The notes: a model not told the origin generated them from the letters alone. Counted from the first letter of the stretch, positions 47,120-59,196 are shown. The stretch is 64,000 nt of DNA from Sipunculus nudus (GCA_026874595.1 CM049308.1:24640367-24704366); one strand, 5' to 3'. A program made the numbers and translations.

Positions 47120-47625
47120 TATTATTAGGCCGACCATGGTGGAAATACTGTTAGGTCGACCATCGTGAGAATACTGTTAGACCGACCATCGTGAGAATAC
47201 TGTTAGGCCGACCATGGTGGAAATACTGTTAGGCCGACCATGGTGGAAATACTGTTAGGCCGACCATCGTGAGAATACTGTTAGGCCGACCATCGTGAGA
47301 ATACTGTTAGGCCGACCATGGTGAAAATACTGTTAGGCCGACCATGGTGGAAATACTGTTAGGCCGACCATCGTGAGAATACTGTTAGGCCGACCATCGT
47401 GAGAATACTGTTAGGCCGACCATCGTGAGAATACTGTTAGGCCGACCATGGTGGAAATACCGTTACGCCGACCATGGTGAAAATACTGTTAGGCCGACCA
47501 TCGTGGAAATACCGTTAGGTCGACCATGGTGAAAATACTGTTAGGCAGACCATGGTGAAAATACTGTTAGGCCGACTATCGTGGAAATACTGTTAGGCCG
47601 ACCATCGTGAAATACTTATGAGTTC
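47120..47625. repeat. 26-bp minisatellite, about 19 units
   Basis: The unit is GTTAGGCCGACCATGGTGG followed by AAATACT. Two main variants alternate: A (CATGGTGGAAATAC) and B (CATCGTGAGAATAC). Their order begins A BB AA BB AA BBB A, which indicates a four-unit higher-order period of about 104 bp in the first two thirds. Confidence 0.92.
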
Positions 47626-47974
47626 ACGGTCGGCGTTCGACAACGATCAATTTTTGTTAATACCAGGGCCAAGAAATTGTTAATAATATCATCAGATTAT
47701 CAATGGAAATATCGGTTAATATAAGAAGTTTCTGTAACAAAGAAGTCTGTGAAATGTTTTCAAATAACTTTATGGCGGTAAGACAATATAAGAGGTATTC
47801 AGCATTGAATTCAGCATTTTTCAACAATATTATTATAATATGCTTTGAAATATCTTGATACGCTCTATAAATATTTATTGTCACGGTAACCCAGCGATCA
47901 AAATTAATAATATATGAAATTAATTATTGTTCGGGTCGCTATAATAGTTAGTATATAATTTTGGAGAATTCCGG

Positions 47975-48494
47975 TCATGCACTTAGAAAAGTCATGCACC
48001 GATTAACCAGTTGCACCAAGATCCATTAATAAATTTGTTTAATCATATGTTTAATTATTTGATTGACATTTTCATTTACCATCGAAACTAAAATAAGTCC
48101 AGAATCACCAAAATGATATATCAATTTTATTGGTTATAATTACTGTGTAAATGAACAAAGTGAATGATTTGTTTTGAACATAACCCTGTAGGACAAAGAT
48201 GAATTTATGGGAAAGCCTTAGAAAATTCGGATTACATCATTCCAGTGTGTACAAATAGGAAATAAATAGAGGACCTGCAAAAAATACGCACATGCAGAGA
48301 CCACGCAGAGACTGAAAGGCTTGTTATTCTTTCCTGCTTACTGTTGTATTATATGAAGGATTTTGATAAGACTCATCAGAAATGTTAATCAATAAAATGT
48401 CTCTCCTAAGTTCGATTTCCAGCAAAACCCATGCATATTTAATAAGACCAGAGGTCACTTGATGACCTTGATGACCTACCAAAAATCCTATGGA
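47975..48494. repeat. Source of the 520-bp segment copied into gene 4 intron
   Basis: Nearly identical to 52398-52918 in the same orientation. It contains the reverse copy of dispersed repeat R1. Confidence 0.88.
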
Positions 48495-48689
48495 TTTTCA
48501 TGAAACACATTATTCATATTTACCAATAGAGTTTCTCACCTAAATAACCTTCTCATCAAAATTCATGCATATTATATAAGGTCAGTGGTCACCAGATACA
48601 CGACGGGCGTATTATGCACGTTTGCGGTGCTCTTGTTACTTATTATTAATATTATTATTATTATTATTTGGTTAAAAAAAGTATGTGTA

Positions 48690-49330
48690 TCACTGGTTTA
48701 AGATACTTTAATAATTGATATCACTGAAAATAGATAAAGGCAAATGTAGCTGACCAAAGATATGTGTCCATAATTTCCTTACAATGGAAGATCAACTCTA
48801 TAAACAAGTTCAGCTGCACAAAAGAACTTATTAGGGACAACTACATTTGCAAATGTTAAAGATAAACAAAAAACAATAAAATAATGTAACCAAAAAAAAT
48901 TTCATAATGATTGAGTAAAATAGAATATCATCTTATGTCTTAAATATTGACAACGATCGCATGGCAACAAATAAGGAAATTATTCAGAAGCCCTAGCTAT
49001 TAGCATTAAAATTTTAACATATATAAATATCTTATACACAGTCCGCAAAGGTTAGTGTCCCAAAAACGCATTCTTCGGAAGTTCCCACACTTTGTTACAA
49101 TTCTAGATCAAAGGTCAGGAGATTTAATCAAAAAGGCGTCCCAAATAAAGCGTCTTTGCCTTTCTATTTTAAGATGATGTTGGCAGTGATGTGGCAACCA
49201 TATGTTTTTTTCTCCCAGAGACCTGTTGTTTTCCCAGGGTGGACTTTGCTATATATACAAGAGGGGCGGCTGAACAGCACATTCAAAAAATTGTTTTAAA
49301 ACTCTGTAGCCCGAACACAACTAGAAGAGA
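48690..49330 (+). promoter_or_regulatory. Gene 4 upstream region and core promoter
   Basis: TATATATA at 49250-49257 lies about 85 bases before the ATG. The GGAAGTTCCC box is at 49077-49086, and TGTTGTTTTCCCAGG lies between them. The whole stretch is homologous to 59930-60515 and to the reverse complement of 15300-15860. Confidence 0.65.
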
Positions 49331-49339
49331 TTCTTCATC

Positions 49340-52300
49340 ATGAAGTTCGTCATCGTCCTTGCTGCGCTGCTTGCCGGTACGTGTGCATCATTTTCTTCCA
49401 AGTAATTTCAGTTTAAAAGTTAATGATATAGTTTAAGGTTTGGATAACTAGACCTGTAGGCCCAATAAATATATGAAACTTAAACGTAATCTTATTTACT
49501 TCTAAAGACGGAACTGAGTCCAGTCCGAAAGTTCTGTACTGGCTCAAATACTAGCCATGGATGACGTTTACATTGAAGTCTGATATAATCGGCCATGTCA
49601 GTCCCACCTCCGACTTAACATTTTGTCTTCCTGCCCCCCCCCCCCCCCCCCCCAGCATACAATACAAGCAGCCAAAAAAAGGCGAAAGAAGGTAATTCAC
49701 TTAATTCTGGGTCGAGAGAGCAGACGGCGGTCAGAACGGAACGCGGGCCTACAACCTTGTGTTCACCTTAGATGACAAAAGGCTTATGCCAGTCCTAGGT
49801 TCGTCCGTAGAGTCTTACTTCTAGCTTGCCAACTTGGTCAGTCTTTTCGATCGTAATCTTTTGTTATACTTATTAAGAAATATTCTATGACTGATTCATT
49901 CGCGAAGCTTCTGCGTTTAATATATCACAGAATATACCAACAATTTCATCCGTGTTAGCATTGACTTTATCTTGCAGTATAAACTGCAATATACCAGTAT
50001 TTATTTCAGTTAAATATTTTTTACTTTAGTATACTGCAGAATATACCAACAATTTCATCTCAATGTTACAGTATACCAGTTATTTTAATTGATTATTAGA
50101 CCATTGACCTAACCACCACAATACTTATGCTCCGCCCATTTGACCTAATTATGCTGATGAGCCCCAAAACGCTCCTACACAGGAGGCTTTCTGTGTCTAT
50201 GCATGGATGCGACAGCGGTTTATAAGACAATAGTGACGTCACAAAGGTCGGTCGCGTATAAAGTCGAATTTACTGAGGTCATCACCTTGAGTTGACCTAT
50301 CCATGAACTCTATGTGACCTTAATCGCATATTCATTCAATGAATAATCATAAGCATTCGACTAACGAGCAACCAATCAGGTGACCTTAAATAATGTAAAG
50401 CGTCAATAATCTGACAAAAACAAAACTATGCATTATCTGACAAAACTCTGTCAAACTGAACACGTGTAGTCTGTAGATACTAGCAGTACCCATGTCGGCA
50501 TTTTTTTCCGGGATATTTTTTTATACAAAGGAGACAGCATAAAAAGTTCTAAGCTATAGGTTGCAAGAGCAATTCCTCCGACTACCGGGTGTATAATAAT
50601 GTCTTATCTGGCATGTAATTTGTATGAGACAACTTATCCAAAATATTGTAAGACATTTTATAATGACTCCAATATAGTAAACAATGGTCAGGCGATACCA
50701 ATCGATGACGTCAGTCAATACGACATCTTGCGTCATCGACCTTTGTGACGTCATTATTATGTTGTAAGCAGCTCTTGCTACCATGGGCACGTGTTTTCTT
50801 TCGGACAGTCGCATAGTTTATGCAAATTTTGTGCTTGCCAGGTGATTGACTGTTTACATTGCCAACGCTATATAAATAACTTGATTGGTTGCTCGCAACT
50901 TGTTTGTTAATGATTATTCCTTATATTAATATGCGATTAAGTTCACGCTGAGTTCATGGTTAGGTTAATTCTCTAGCAAATTCATCATGATGGGTCTGTT
51001 TTATATTGTATATGGGTCCAATTAAGTCATTCACTGTATACTCCATTCCACCATCCTGTGTCCATCTGTTTATTTTGAGATAATTTTCTCAAAGGTTTAT
51101 GTTTCTCTTAACTTTAAATTTAATGATCTGAATGTTCAGAAATGTCCCTGTATGAGTAGCCATGTTTGTTTTGGCAGGTTATATTTTTAGAGTGATGACA
51201 TGACATCATCCAATCAGCAGCTGTGATTTGAGGCTGTTTTGCCTGTGACCAGTTACCTTGATTCAATTCAATTCATTCATTTTATTGCCACAAGAATATA
51301 CATTATACATGAAACATTTCATGTATATATTATTGTACCTGTGATAAAGAGAACTGACTCGTTGAGTAAGTGTCCTCTCAGTATTAACAAGGTGCAGAAA
51401 GAAATTGTTCTGAAATGATGTAAATATAAGTTTTTGCAAAATAATTTAGATTCAATTTAAGATAACATTGTATAATTAACCTTATACATACAAACCACTA
51501 CCATAATCATAGATTTTTTCTAGAGTTAATATCCTATGGGAAATAAACAGATCATGTGTATGTGAATTAAATGGACATGAGGTGATCATTTGTATATAGT
51601 TCTCTTCTGCAGCCTGAATAGTGGTAGTAGTGCAGACAACACTGCAGAACCCCACACCTCTTTCAAAAGGTTAAATATGGATAGATAAAAGGATAATTAA
51701 GTGTAATAAGGGCAGACTCTTGTAAATGTTTTATTACTTTACATTTCTAATACCTTTAGAAATTTAAGTCTTTACGTACTTGGACAACGTCAATTGTGAA
51801 TCTATTATTACCCCCGAAAAAAAACTTTTTAGAATCTACTCTGGAAATATTGTCAACATTCATCACAATACTCTTATTTACATTAATTTTTCTTTTGTTA
51901 GGTTGAAAAATATGAAATGAGTTTTCTTAGTTTTCGGTGTTAGTTTATTTACATTAAGCCTTTTAACAAGTTTCCTCAGTTCAGTATTCATGCAATCAAT
52001 AAGATCAGATTGTTAAAATGAGCATTCATTTATCTGTAAATATACCTTGACTGCATGCAATAAGTTGGTCTTAGATGTTTAATGATGTAGACTGATAGTC
52101 ATAATTTTAAATAATTCTGTTCCTTAAATAAGGTGTAAGGTTGGTCTTTCTTACATATTGAAGAAAACTTTAACATTTTAGCCATATGCATGGATTCCTA
52201 GGAGCAGGAGGAATGAATTAACACTAAAATGGATGAAATAATTAGGAAAATAATGTTTCCATGGGACTATGAAATTTGCTGTTCGAGATATTTTATCATT

Positions 52301-53806
52301 TTACGTCTTTGCAGATATGGTTTCAAAATGTTTTACCTCTCATCTAAGGAACCATTTCACCAGGCATTACAAAATTTAACGGACCTGACTGATTCCGCTC
52401 ATGCACTTAGAAAAGTCATGCACCGATTAACCAGTTGCACCAAGATCCATTAATAAATTTGTTTAATCATATGTTTAATTATTTGATTAACATCTTCATT
52501 TACCATCGAAACTAAAATAAGTCCAGAATCACCAAAATGATATATCAATTTTATTGGTTATAATTACTGTGTAAATGAACAAAGTGAATGATTTGTTTTG
52601 AACATAGCCCTGTAGGACAAAGATGAATTTATGGGAAAGCCTTAGAAAATTCGGATTACATCATTCCAGTGTGTACAAATAGGAATTAAATAGAGGACCT
52701 GCAAAAAATACGCACATGCAGAGACCACGAAGAGACTGAAAGGCTTGTTATTCTTTCTTGCTTACTGTTGTAGTATATGAAGGATTTTGATAAGACTCAT
52801 CAGAAATGTTAATCAATAAAATGTCTCTCCTAAGTTCGATTTCCAGCAAAATCCATGCATATTTAATAAGACCAGAGGTCACTTGATGACCTTGATGACC
52901 TACCAAAAATCCTATGGAATGAATGAATTAACACTAAAATGGATGAAATTATTAGGAAAATAATGTTTCCACGGGACTATGAAATTTGCTGTTCGAGATA
53001 TTTTATCATTTTACGTCTTTGCAGATATGGTTTCAAAATGTTTTACCTCTCATCTAAGGAACCATTTCACCAGGCATTACAAAATTTAACGGACCTGACT
53101 GATTATGTAACTGGTCTTATTCCCCGAAAATATGTGACTAGTTATAAAAGTTGATTTCAGAAGATATTTCAATTTTAGAAAAATACAGTTTAAAGGGAAA
53201 TTTAAACTATTGGCGTAGGCTTAACAATCGATGAAATCTCATTGAAGTACATTGAGAACTAACAGACACTTAAATTGTAAATTCGTGTCCAAATTTTCTT
53301 AAATTATCTCTTTTTTTATGGCTCATTACAATGATGTAGACACAATATTATAAAATAATTTGGTATGATATACAATTAAATTTGAATTAGATTTGCATAG
53401 AGTTCATAAGTGTACTTCTAGGGAGTTTCTCCCAGAATCATTCGTATACTTGTAATGACCCTCTAACAGAATTCATGCATATAATTGCAGTAAGCCATTC
53501 ACAGAATTCATGCGTATAAAAGCAGTAAGCCATTCACAGAATTCATGCGTATAACTGCAGTCAGCCCCGCACAGACTTCCTGCGTATAATTACAGTGACT
53601 CTCTCAAAGAATTCTTGTGTATAATTGCAGTGAGCCTCTCGCAGGATTCATGCGGACCAGATATGGGGGGTGCGTGTCAGACACCAGAAGGTCCGGCTTG
53701 TCATCCACATTCGGCTTGCCCGAACCCAGGTGACAATGGCTGCCCTGAAGGCGAGTTTTGCTGTTACCAAAACGCAACGGCCCCAGAGGAGTGTACACAG
53801 CCGTGA
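49340..53806 (+). CDS. Gene 4: small secreted eight-cysteine protein
   Basis: Coding exons are 49340-49376 (37 nt, MKFVIVLAALLA) and 53631-53806 (176 nt), joined in phase 1 over a 4.25-kb intron. Donor is G|GTACGT and acceptor is ATTGCAG|TG. The 70-residue product has the full eight-cysteine pattern (C-x7-C-x7-C-x5-C-x7-C-x5-CC-x9-C) and the N-A-T sequon, and appears identical or nearly so to gene 2. The frame is intact. The intron carries a poly-C tract ending in AG, a large imperfect inverted repeat, a LINE copy and a 520-bp inserted segment flanked by a 188-bp duplication. An untranslated third exon with AATAAA follows at 54062. A secreted disulphide-rich peptide is the only functional inference the sequence allows. 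Confidence 0.85.
49634..49653 (+). repeat. Poly-C tract (20 C) followed by AG, gene 4 intron
   Basis: TTCCTG precedes the C run and AGCATAC follows it. Homologous to 15037-15051 (reverse) and 60810-60825. Confidence 0.85.
50230..51000. repeat. Imperfect foldback in gene 4 intron
   Basis: The left arm (50230-50510) and the reverse complement of the right arm (50740-50995) share GACGTCACAAAGGTCG, CATGAACTC..GTGA.CTTAATCGCATATT and GCGAGCAACCAATCA. The loop is about 230 bp. Genes 1 and 2 carry the corresponding segment without this paired arrangement. Confidence 0.7.
51254..52050 (-). mobile_element. LINE 3' fragment with perfect 8-bp duplication
   Basis: Reverse-oriented copy (51262-52042) of the LINE at 23717-24685. 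It starts with the AATTCAATTC tail on the plus strand. TACCTTGA is present on both sides. It carries internal deletions relative to the gene 2 copy. Confidence 0.85.
52207..53110 (+). repeat. 188-bp duplication flanking a copied 520-bp segment
   Basis: 52207-52394 and 52919-53106 are near-identical and each includes the exon-like segment. Between them lies 52395-52918, a copy of 47975-48494. Confidence 0.85.
53025..53133 (+). other. Conserved exon-like segment, gene 4
   Basis: CTTTGCAG is followed by a frame reading MFYLSSKEPFHQALQNLTDL then DYVTGLIPRKY, with TAT|GTGACT as possible donor. A truncated copy starts at 52315. Relative to gene 2 it has small insertions right after the acceptor, so its phase differs; it cannot join exon 1 in frame. 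Confidence 0.3.
53440..53646 (+). repeat. Tandem 3'-splice-site array, gene 4 (~6 units)
   Basis: About six ~35-bp units of the form CAGAATTCATGCGTATAA followed by CTGCAGTCAGCC end at the true acceptor (53628-53630). Confidence 0.82.
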
Positions 53807-54061
53807 GACAGCCCTACCTAGGGTAAGCGGTCAGCACTGGATTATGCACAGGGTCAAAGTACATGCATATGAAATTATGAAAATTCATAGGGATCGATAG
53901 ACGAAACATGTGCCTCGCTGCGTAGCAATTAAAATAATATGGAATGTATAACTGTATGTAAATGGAACTTTAAAGCAAACATTGATTCTTTGTATTTTCA
54001 TTCTTTATATGATTTATTGATAAATCGGTGTTAAATTAAATACTTAAACTGCTATTTCAGG

Positions 54062-54140
54062 TTATCAGCTGGATTGAAGAGAACCATACAGTCATTTTGA
54101 AAGGTTTACTAAATAAAAATATTACCAATATGACTGTTGT
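54062..54140 (+). other. Gene 4 exon 3 (3' UTR)
   Basis: The acceptor CTATTTCAG ends at 54061, GTTATCAGCTGG follows, and AATAAA is at 54113-54118. The donor after the stop is CTAGG|GTAAGC (53822/53823). The exon is conserved in genes 1 and 2. The junction lies 16 bases after the stop, too close to be expected to trigger nonsense-mediated decay. Confidence 0.7.
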
Positions 54141-55850
54141 TTTTTCTTTACATGTATGAAGGTTGAGAAAATTGGCGTATATTCCATTTACTTTGCAGTA
54201 TAATTATTATGAAAGGAACTAAACTTATGCGTTTACGCAAAAGAGTGGTTGAATTTTATGACTGCGTTTAACAATCAACTAAAGCCACGGGATCAAAACT
54301 TCACTATTTGACCATTTCCCTATATTAACTAGTTCTCTCCATAGTGATTGCAATGTCAGTATCTAATAAAAAAAAATTATCACTGAAAATCCAAATGAAT
54401 ACATTCAACACTTTTCTTATATATGTAGGATGGTAACACATGTTCACACTGCCCAGAATCGGATTCGCATTTTCATTTTGCGTGGAATGGGGGGGGGGGC
54501 GCTGTTCTAGTATGACCATTACTATTAACACCACCTATAGCTTATATCTAACGCTGCTATAAAAGGTCCGATTGTACTATAGGATATAGGTGGTATGAAA
54601 AATAAAATGTGGAAAGAGCGTGCAACCCTATCAGAATGGTTTATCTGAGAAACCCAAAGACGTCAGCAATATCTGGTTTTTGAAAGGATTTCGAATCTTA
54701 GTTAGAGGGGCGCAGTTCACATTCAAAGAATCGGACTGACTGAAAGTGAAGTCGGCACTCGCGCCAGTCACAGGTCTCCGGAAAATCCGGCCCTCACTGG
54801 CTCCCTCAGCAACGACATTGTTTGACAGATTCCGTAATTTTTTTACAGTCAGATATTTAAGGCGAAGGTAGAAGATACTGATAGAGTTGAAGATGGTATA
54901 GTAAGAGAGGTGGAGGAAGCCGGAGAACCCGGAGAGAACCACCGACCTTGGACGGGCAACTAAAACCCGTTCTCATGGCAGCACCTGTGATCGAACCCGG
55001 ATCGCCAGGGGAGAGGCCGGGCGTTTTACCGCTCAGCTGTCCAGAATCGACTCGCAATTTCTTTTTGAGTAAAACTGGCGGCGCTGTTCAGGTAGATCAT
55101 TATTGTTAGCGCCGTATATAGCTTATATCAAAGGCAGCGCGGATATCTAACGCTGCAATAAAAGCTCCGAATAAACTATCAAATATAGGTGGTATGAATA
55201 ATAACTTTTCAAAGAGCGTCCAACCCTATCAGAATGGTTTATCGGAGGTACCCAAAGATGTCAGCAATATCTGTTTTTTTTAAAGAACTTCAAATCTGAG
55301 TTAGGGCGTTATCTGTTCACGGTAGGAAGCCTGCTGTAAAATTAGGATGAGGGTGTGGTCATTGCAAAAGCGTTCTCCCGGCTTCTACTTGTAAGATGCG
55401 GACGTAATGGCATCAAAACTCTCTCAACAAAGAGATTTTTACCCTCAGACTGTCCTCGGAGTACCTTGCTGTCGTATTTCGGCGCGCTTATCAAACCCTG
55501 ACCCTGCAAAAATTTTGAAATCGCTAATGGCGCTCGCCATTTGGACACAAAATAAAACCCGGAGCTTTCTAACACTTCTGACATTTAGAAAATCATGCCA
55601 GACGGCACAATCATCTAACACAATACATTTCTTGAGGGTTTATGTTAGGAAATTAATGTTTGCAAGCACATGCAAATAATTTGCATATTAGCCTATATAA
55701 GGGACATTTTTTTTTTATTTCAGGATTTGAATTTACTTAATGTATAACACCGTAAAGGATTGTGAACAGCTGATTCAAATACACACTGGATAATATACAT
55801 CAACATATATCTATATGTCATTAGCCTTGGGAAGTTTTCTATAAGACTTA
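54140..55850. repeat. 3' flank of gene 4 (block D end)
   Basis: Matches the reverse complement of 6345-7570. It includes a direct repeat (54495-54680 and 55070-55285) on both sides of a SINE. Frames at 54631-54942 and 55342-55679 are repeat-derived. No gene seen. Confidence 0.65.
54895..55045 (-). mobile_element. tRNA-derived SINE, second family
   Basis: On the minus strand it begins CTGGACAGCTGAGCGGTAAA (A box), with B box GGGTTCGATCA at 54998-54988. CCGGGTTCTCCGGCTTCCTC follows. This is the layout of metazoan tRNA-SINEs. Confidence 0.75.
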
Positions 55851-55853
55851 GCA

Positions 55854-55854
<1 letters not shown>

Positions 55855-55899
<45 letters not shown>

Positions 55900-55928
55900 T
55901 ATATATATACATATATATATATATATAC
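55855..55928. repeat. (TA)n microsatellite
   Basis: TA array with two short interruptions (TTCA and AC). Confidence 0.9.
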
Positions 55929-56737
55929 CAGCATTGTCTAACATAGTTTAATCCTTCAGAAACCTCATTAAAGTCAGATCAACTTTCCTGCATTATTATT
56001 GATATTACTCCATATTTCTCTTCTGAGAGACTGAAGTGATTATTCTAAGGTATACAAATAAATATTTAATAACTAGGGTACTATATTTCCTGTGAGTTAA
56101 TGCACCGTTTAACATGAAACAAGGGATGACGTTGCAATGACAGTGACAAGCACACAACATTTACTTAATATCAAGCTGAAGTACGGTATTTGTGTAGATG
56201 AAATATTATCATTAAATATTTTAAACACCTCAGTAAAACAAGAAGTATTCGCTAGTCAAAGACAAACTACTAGATATTGTTACATTAAAGCAATATCTGG
56301 TCTCCATGAATTAGGTATTATATAAACATTATTATCGATGGAATATGGTTCGAAAGACCCACTAAAGCTTATTATAAGTGTTATCTCAATGCACAATGGA
56401 AGGAAGCAGCAGATGAGTCTAAATTGTCAGGTTACCAAGATGCCCAGCATAACAAGAGTATATGAAAAAGCACCACCAGCTACTAAAGTACAACATAAAA
56501 CTGACACAAAAAGATATAACAAATAATTGTGTGCAACTTGGCACCGACAGACATAAGTCCAAGTGTGTTATTCAGAGACCAACTGATACTATAGGTAGAA
56601 CTTAGCCACCTATCTCACAATACAATAATGTAACTTGTGCTCAGGGAAAAAGCACATCACTTGTGTAATTTTGCCACTTTTCCAACATCACATGGTACAG
56701 TTCATGATATGTGATTGTTATATAAAATGTTACATAC

Positions 56738-56795
56738 CATCATCATCAGCATAGTCGTCTTTTTCCGTTGCATCTTCTTCATTTGCAGCTTCTTC
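56738..56795 (-). other. Possible orphan exon coding for an acidic peptide
   Basis: On the minus strand a pyrimidine-rich acceptor (GATTTGTAG) is followed by 58 bases open in one frame, encoding EEAANEEDATEKDDYADDD, then a strong donor G|GTATGT. Composition is unlike the AT-rich surroundings. No partner exons were found nearby, so this is a guess from splice signals and codon content. Confidence 0.3.
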
Positions 56796-57430
56796 CTACA
56801 AATCAATAATAAGGGAAAGTAAAATTTCGAAATGAAGCAAATGTGTTCTGGTAATTTTGCATACATACCTTGAACATCAAGTTGCACAAAACTTAAAAAT
56901 GATACAAATAATAATTGCCTTGAAATGGATAAAATCATGTGGCATCCACAGTAATGACAAGACAAAATGAACGCGACAAATTGAAAGTTTCTGGTGTGAC
57001 AATGAGGATAATGTATGTGACTGCAAGAAATGATGTCCCAAGTTTTTCATATTTTCTATGTTTGAAAATTTGAATGAAATGAAAAATGCTGTCCATAGTC
57101 AGGATTTCGTTAATATGCCGATAACCTAACACTGTAGAATTTTTACCATAGATAAAACAAAACAACATAGGTTTTTAGTTTTAAATCACCAATTTGCCAA
57201 TAGGTCTGTCCATTTTTGGAATAGTTTGTATAATTAAGCCAGAAATACCATAATGCTAGTCGTTTATGTCTTACCACATCACTTAAACAAATGGTTGATA
57301 CATAAATCTATGTACCCCTGAAATCATTGTGCATTATCACGATGTTAATCATGATAAATTATGAATCACTGTAGAACTACTCTTTTTCAGGTCGGACCGA
57401 ACAATACCGCAGTGTACAGACAAAATGTAA

Positions 57431-57612
57431 AGTGGAACCTGTCTCAAAGACCACCTGTCTTATTAGACCACCTGTCTATTAAGACCATCCTTGAGTGATC
57501 AGACAACATTGACAATGGTTTAAAATTGACCTGTTTGATAAGACCACCTGTGATTTAAGATCACTATAGCCAGTCCCCCTGGTGGTCTTATCACACCTGT
57601 TCCACTGTTTGA
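57431..57612. mobile_element. MITE-like element with AGTGGAAC ends
   Basis: AGTGGAACCTGTCT...GACCACC at the left and the complement of GGTGGTCTTATC...GTTCCACT at the right form inverted ends. AGACCACCTGTCT modules are repeated inside. Confidence 0.55.
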
Positions 57613-57654
57613 ATTAATGGTGTGGAATTGACGTTAATACTTTAATGAAATTAA

Positions 57655-57990
57655 TCTCAAAGGAAACAAGCAGGAATACCATCAAGACCTGTAGCTATGC
57701 AGGCATTTATCGAATTAAGAACTGATATGATTTGTTCCGGAGAGAGAGTGGAGACACCCAAGCCGTTATATTTAACACCGAAAGCCTCATAGAAAAAAAT
57801 AGAAATGTGCAAAGTTGAGCCACCATGGATGTTTTTAACTAGTTTCAAGACGGCGTTTGTAGAAAAGGGGGGAGGGTTAAACTGTATGCCCAAAAAATGC
57901 TATATAAAGGGCACTCTTAAAAGCGGTATACAGAAGAATAAAAGGCTCTGCCGATACAAACACCAATATCCTGGTCAAACGAGTTAAATA
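57655..57990 (-). pseudogene. LINE relic: start of the RT domain
   Basis: The minus-strand frame 57893-57657 reads LSPEQIISVLNSINACIATG then LDGIPACFL. This is the conserved entry of non-LTR RT domains (...tGlDgIP...). The sequence before it has the usual linker (VLKLVKNI...). The RT catalytic part is missing beyond 57655. Confidence 0.7.
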
Positions 57991-57999
57991 CCTATATAA

Positions 58000-59190
58000 T
58001 AAGCTGGAGCACATTTGACTGTGTACCTACTAATGAGCATATTTCTGATGTGTGTATCTCAAATGACGTCATTATCAAAAGATTACCCAAGTAATTTTAC
58101 AGATTTATCATATATGATTGATATGTGTTAGTTGTAGGACTGCATAATTACATTAAAGCCATCCATTACAAATGTCGGAAATTAAATTGGATCAGCTTAT
58201 CAATTCTACAAGTACAGATATAAATTATTTCACAGTGGTAGATGATTTTGACAAAGTATGTATCGCTTAACACATGCAGTTTCATTAGTATGATTATAAA
58301 GGCCAAAACACACATCGAGCGTCAAATCTTGTTAAAAACGCTTCACTTTATTTTAGTTTAAATCTTGGGCAATCTGCAGATCTGACAGGCACACCCTCCA
58401 AGATGCCTGCCAATCATATGCGATTTAAGGAGAGAATAGTTGAATTACGAAAATGGGGTGATTCCTTCTTCCACAAATTCCTTTTAAAAGGTTAATCAGT
58501 AAATAAATGTATAATACATATTAAACAGGGAGGTTAGGGGGTCCCCTGTACCCCACACGAAATTTATAAGATCAGCTTTTAACTTTCCCAAAGTGTCTAT
58601 AACATATGGATATTAAGAGAATAAAGAAAAGGTTCCAAAACAAACAACGGTATTGATTTCTGATAACCATCCATGGATTATAGATCCTTTATACCTGTAG
58701 TTATTTAAACATCTTATTTCAGCAAATAAATAATGTGAAAATTAACACTGTCACCTTAAACGAGCATCTGTTAATACCGTGTACATAAATCAAAAGATAA
58801 TTAAAGAGCCTGCTTTTACCATATAAAATGGGTATATTGGCTTACATCTCGGATTTAACAGGGTAATTATTATTTTTCAAATTATTCTGGCATATATTGT
58901 TTCTCCGTATCATCATTCTACCGTCTTATATTGTGTCAAATCCCTACGTTAAGTTTGAACTGAACCAGTTACAATATTCGTGCGGGTGCCCGAAGAGCTT
59001 ATGTAGACGATTAATGTCACCAAATGATCCTTTTCGAACTTAAACACAATGGTCCAATAAAACATTTATATTTTATAACCAATAATAAAATTATAGAAAT
59101 CGCCTATTTTGTCATTGTGAAAGTATTTTTAGAGCCTTTTTTAATGTTTCAGTATGCTTTAACTTTAGATGTGAAACGTCCATCCAGGGT
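58000..59190. other. Intergenic, no gene
   Basis: AT-rich sequence with short unconserved frames. I see no repeat or gene that I can name. Confidence 0.45.
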
Positions 59191-59196
59191 CTTCTG

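Noticed and set aside
47120..47625. CRISPR-like array
   Set aside because: Units are contiguous 26-bp repeats without spacers, in a eukaryotic genome; this is a minisatellite.
53670..53900. 76-residue frame over the gene 4 cysteine exon
   Set aside because: Shadow frame of the real exon; it lacks the cysteine pattern.
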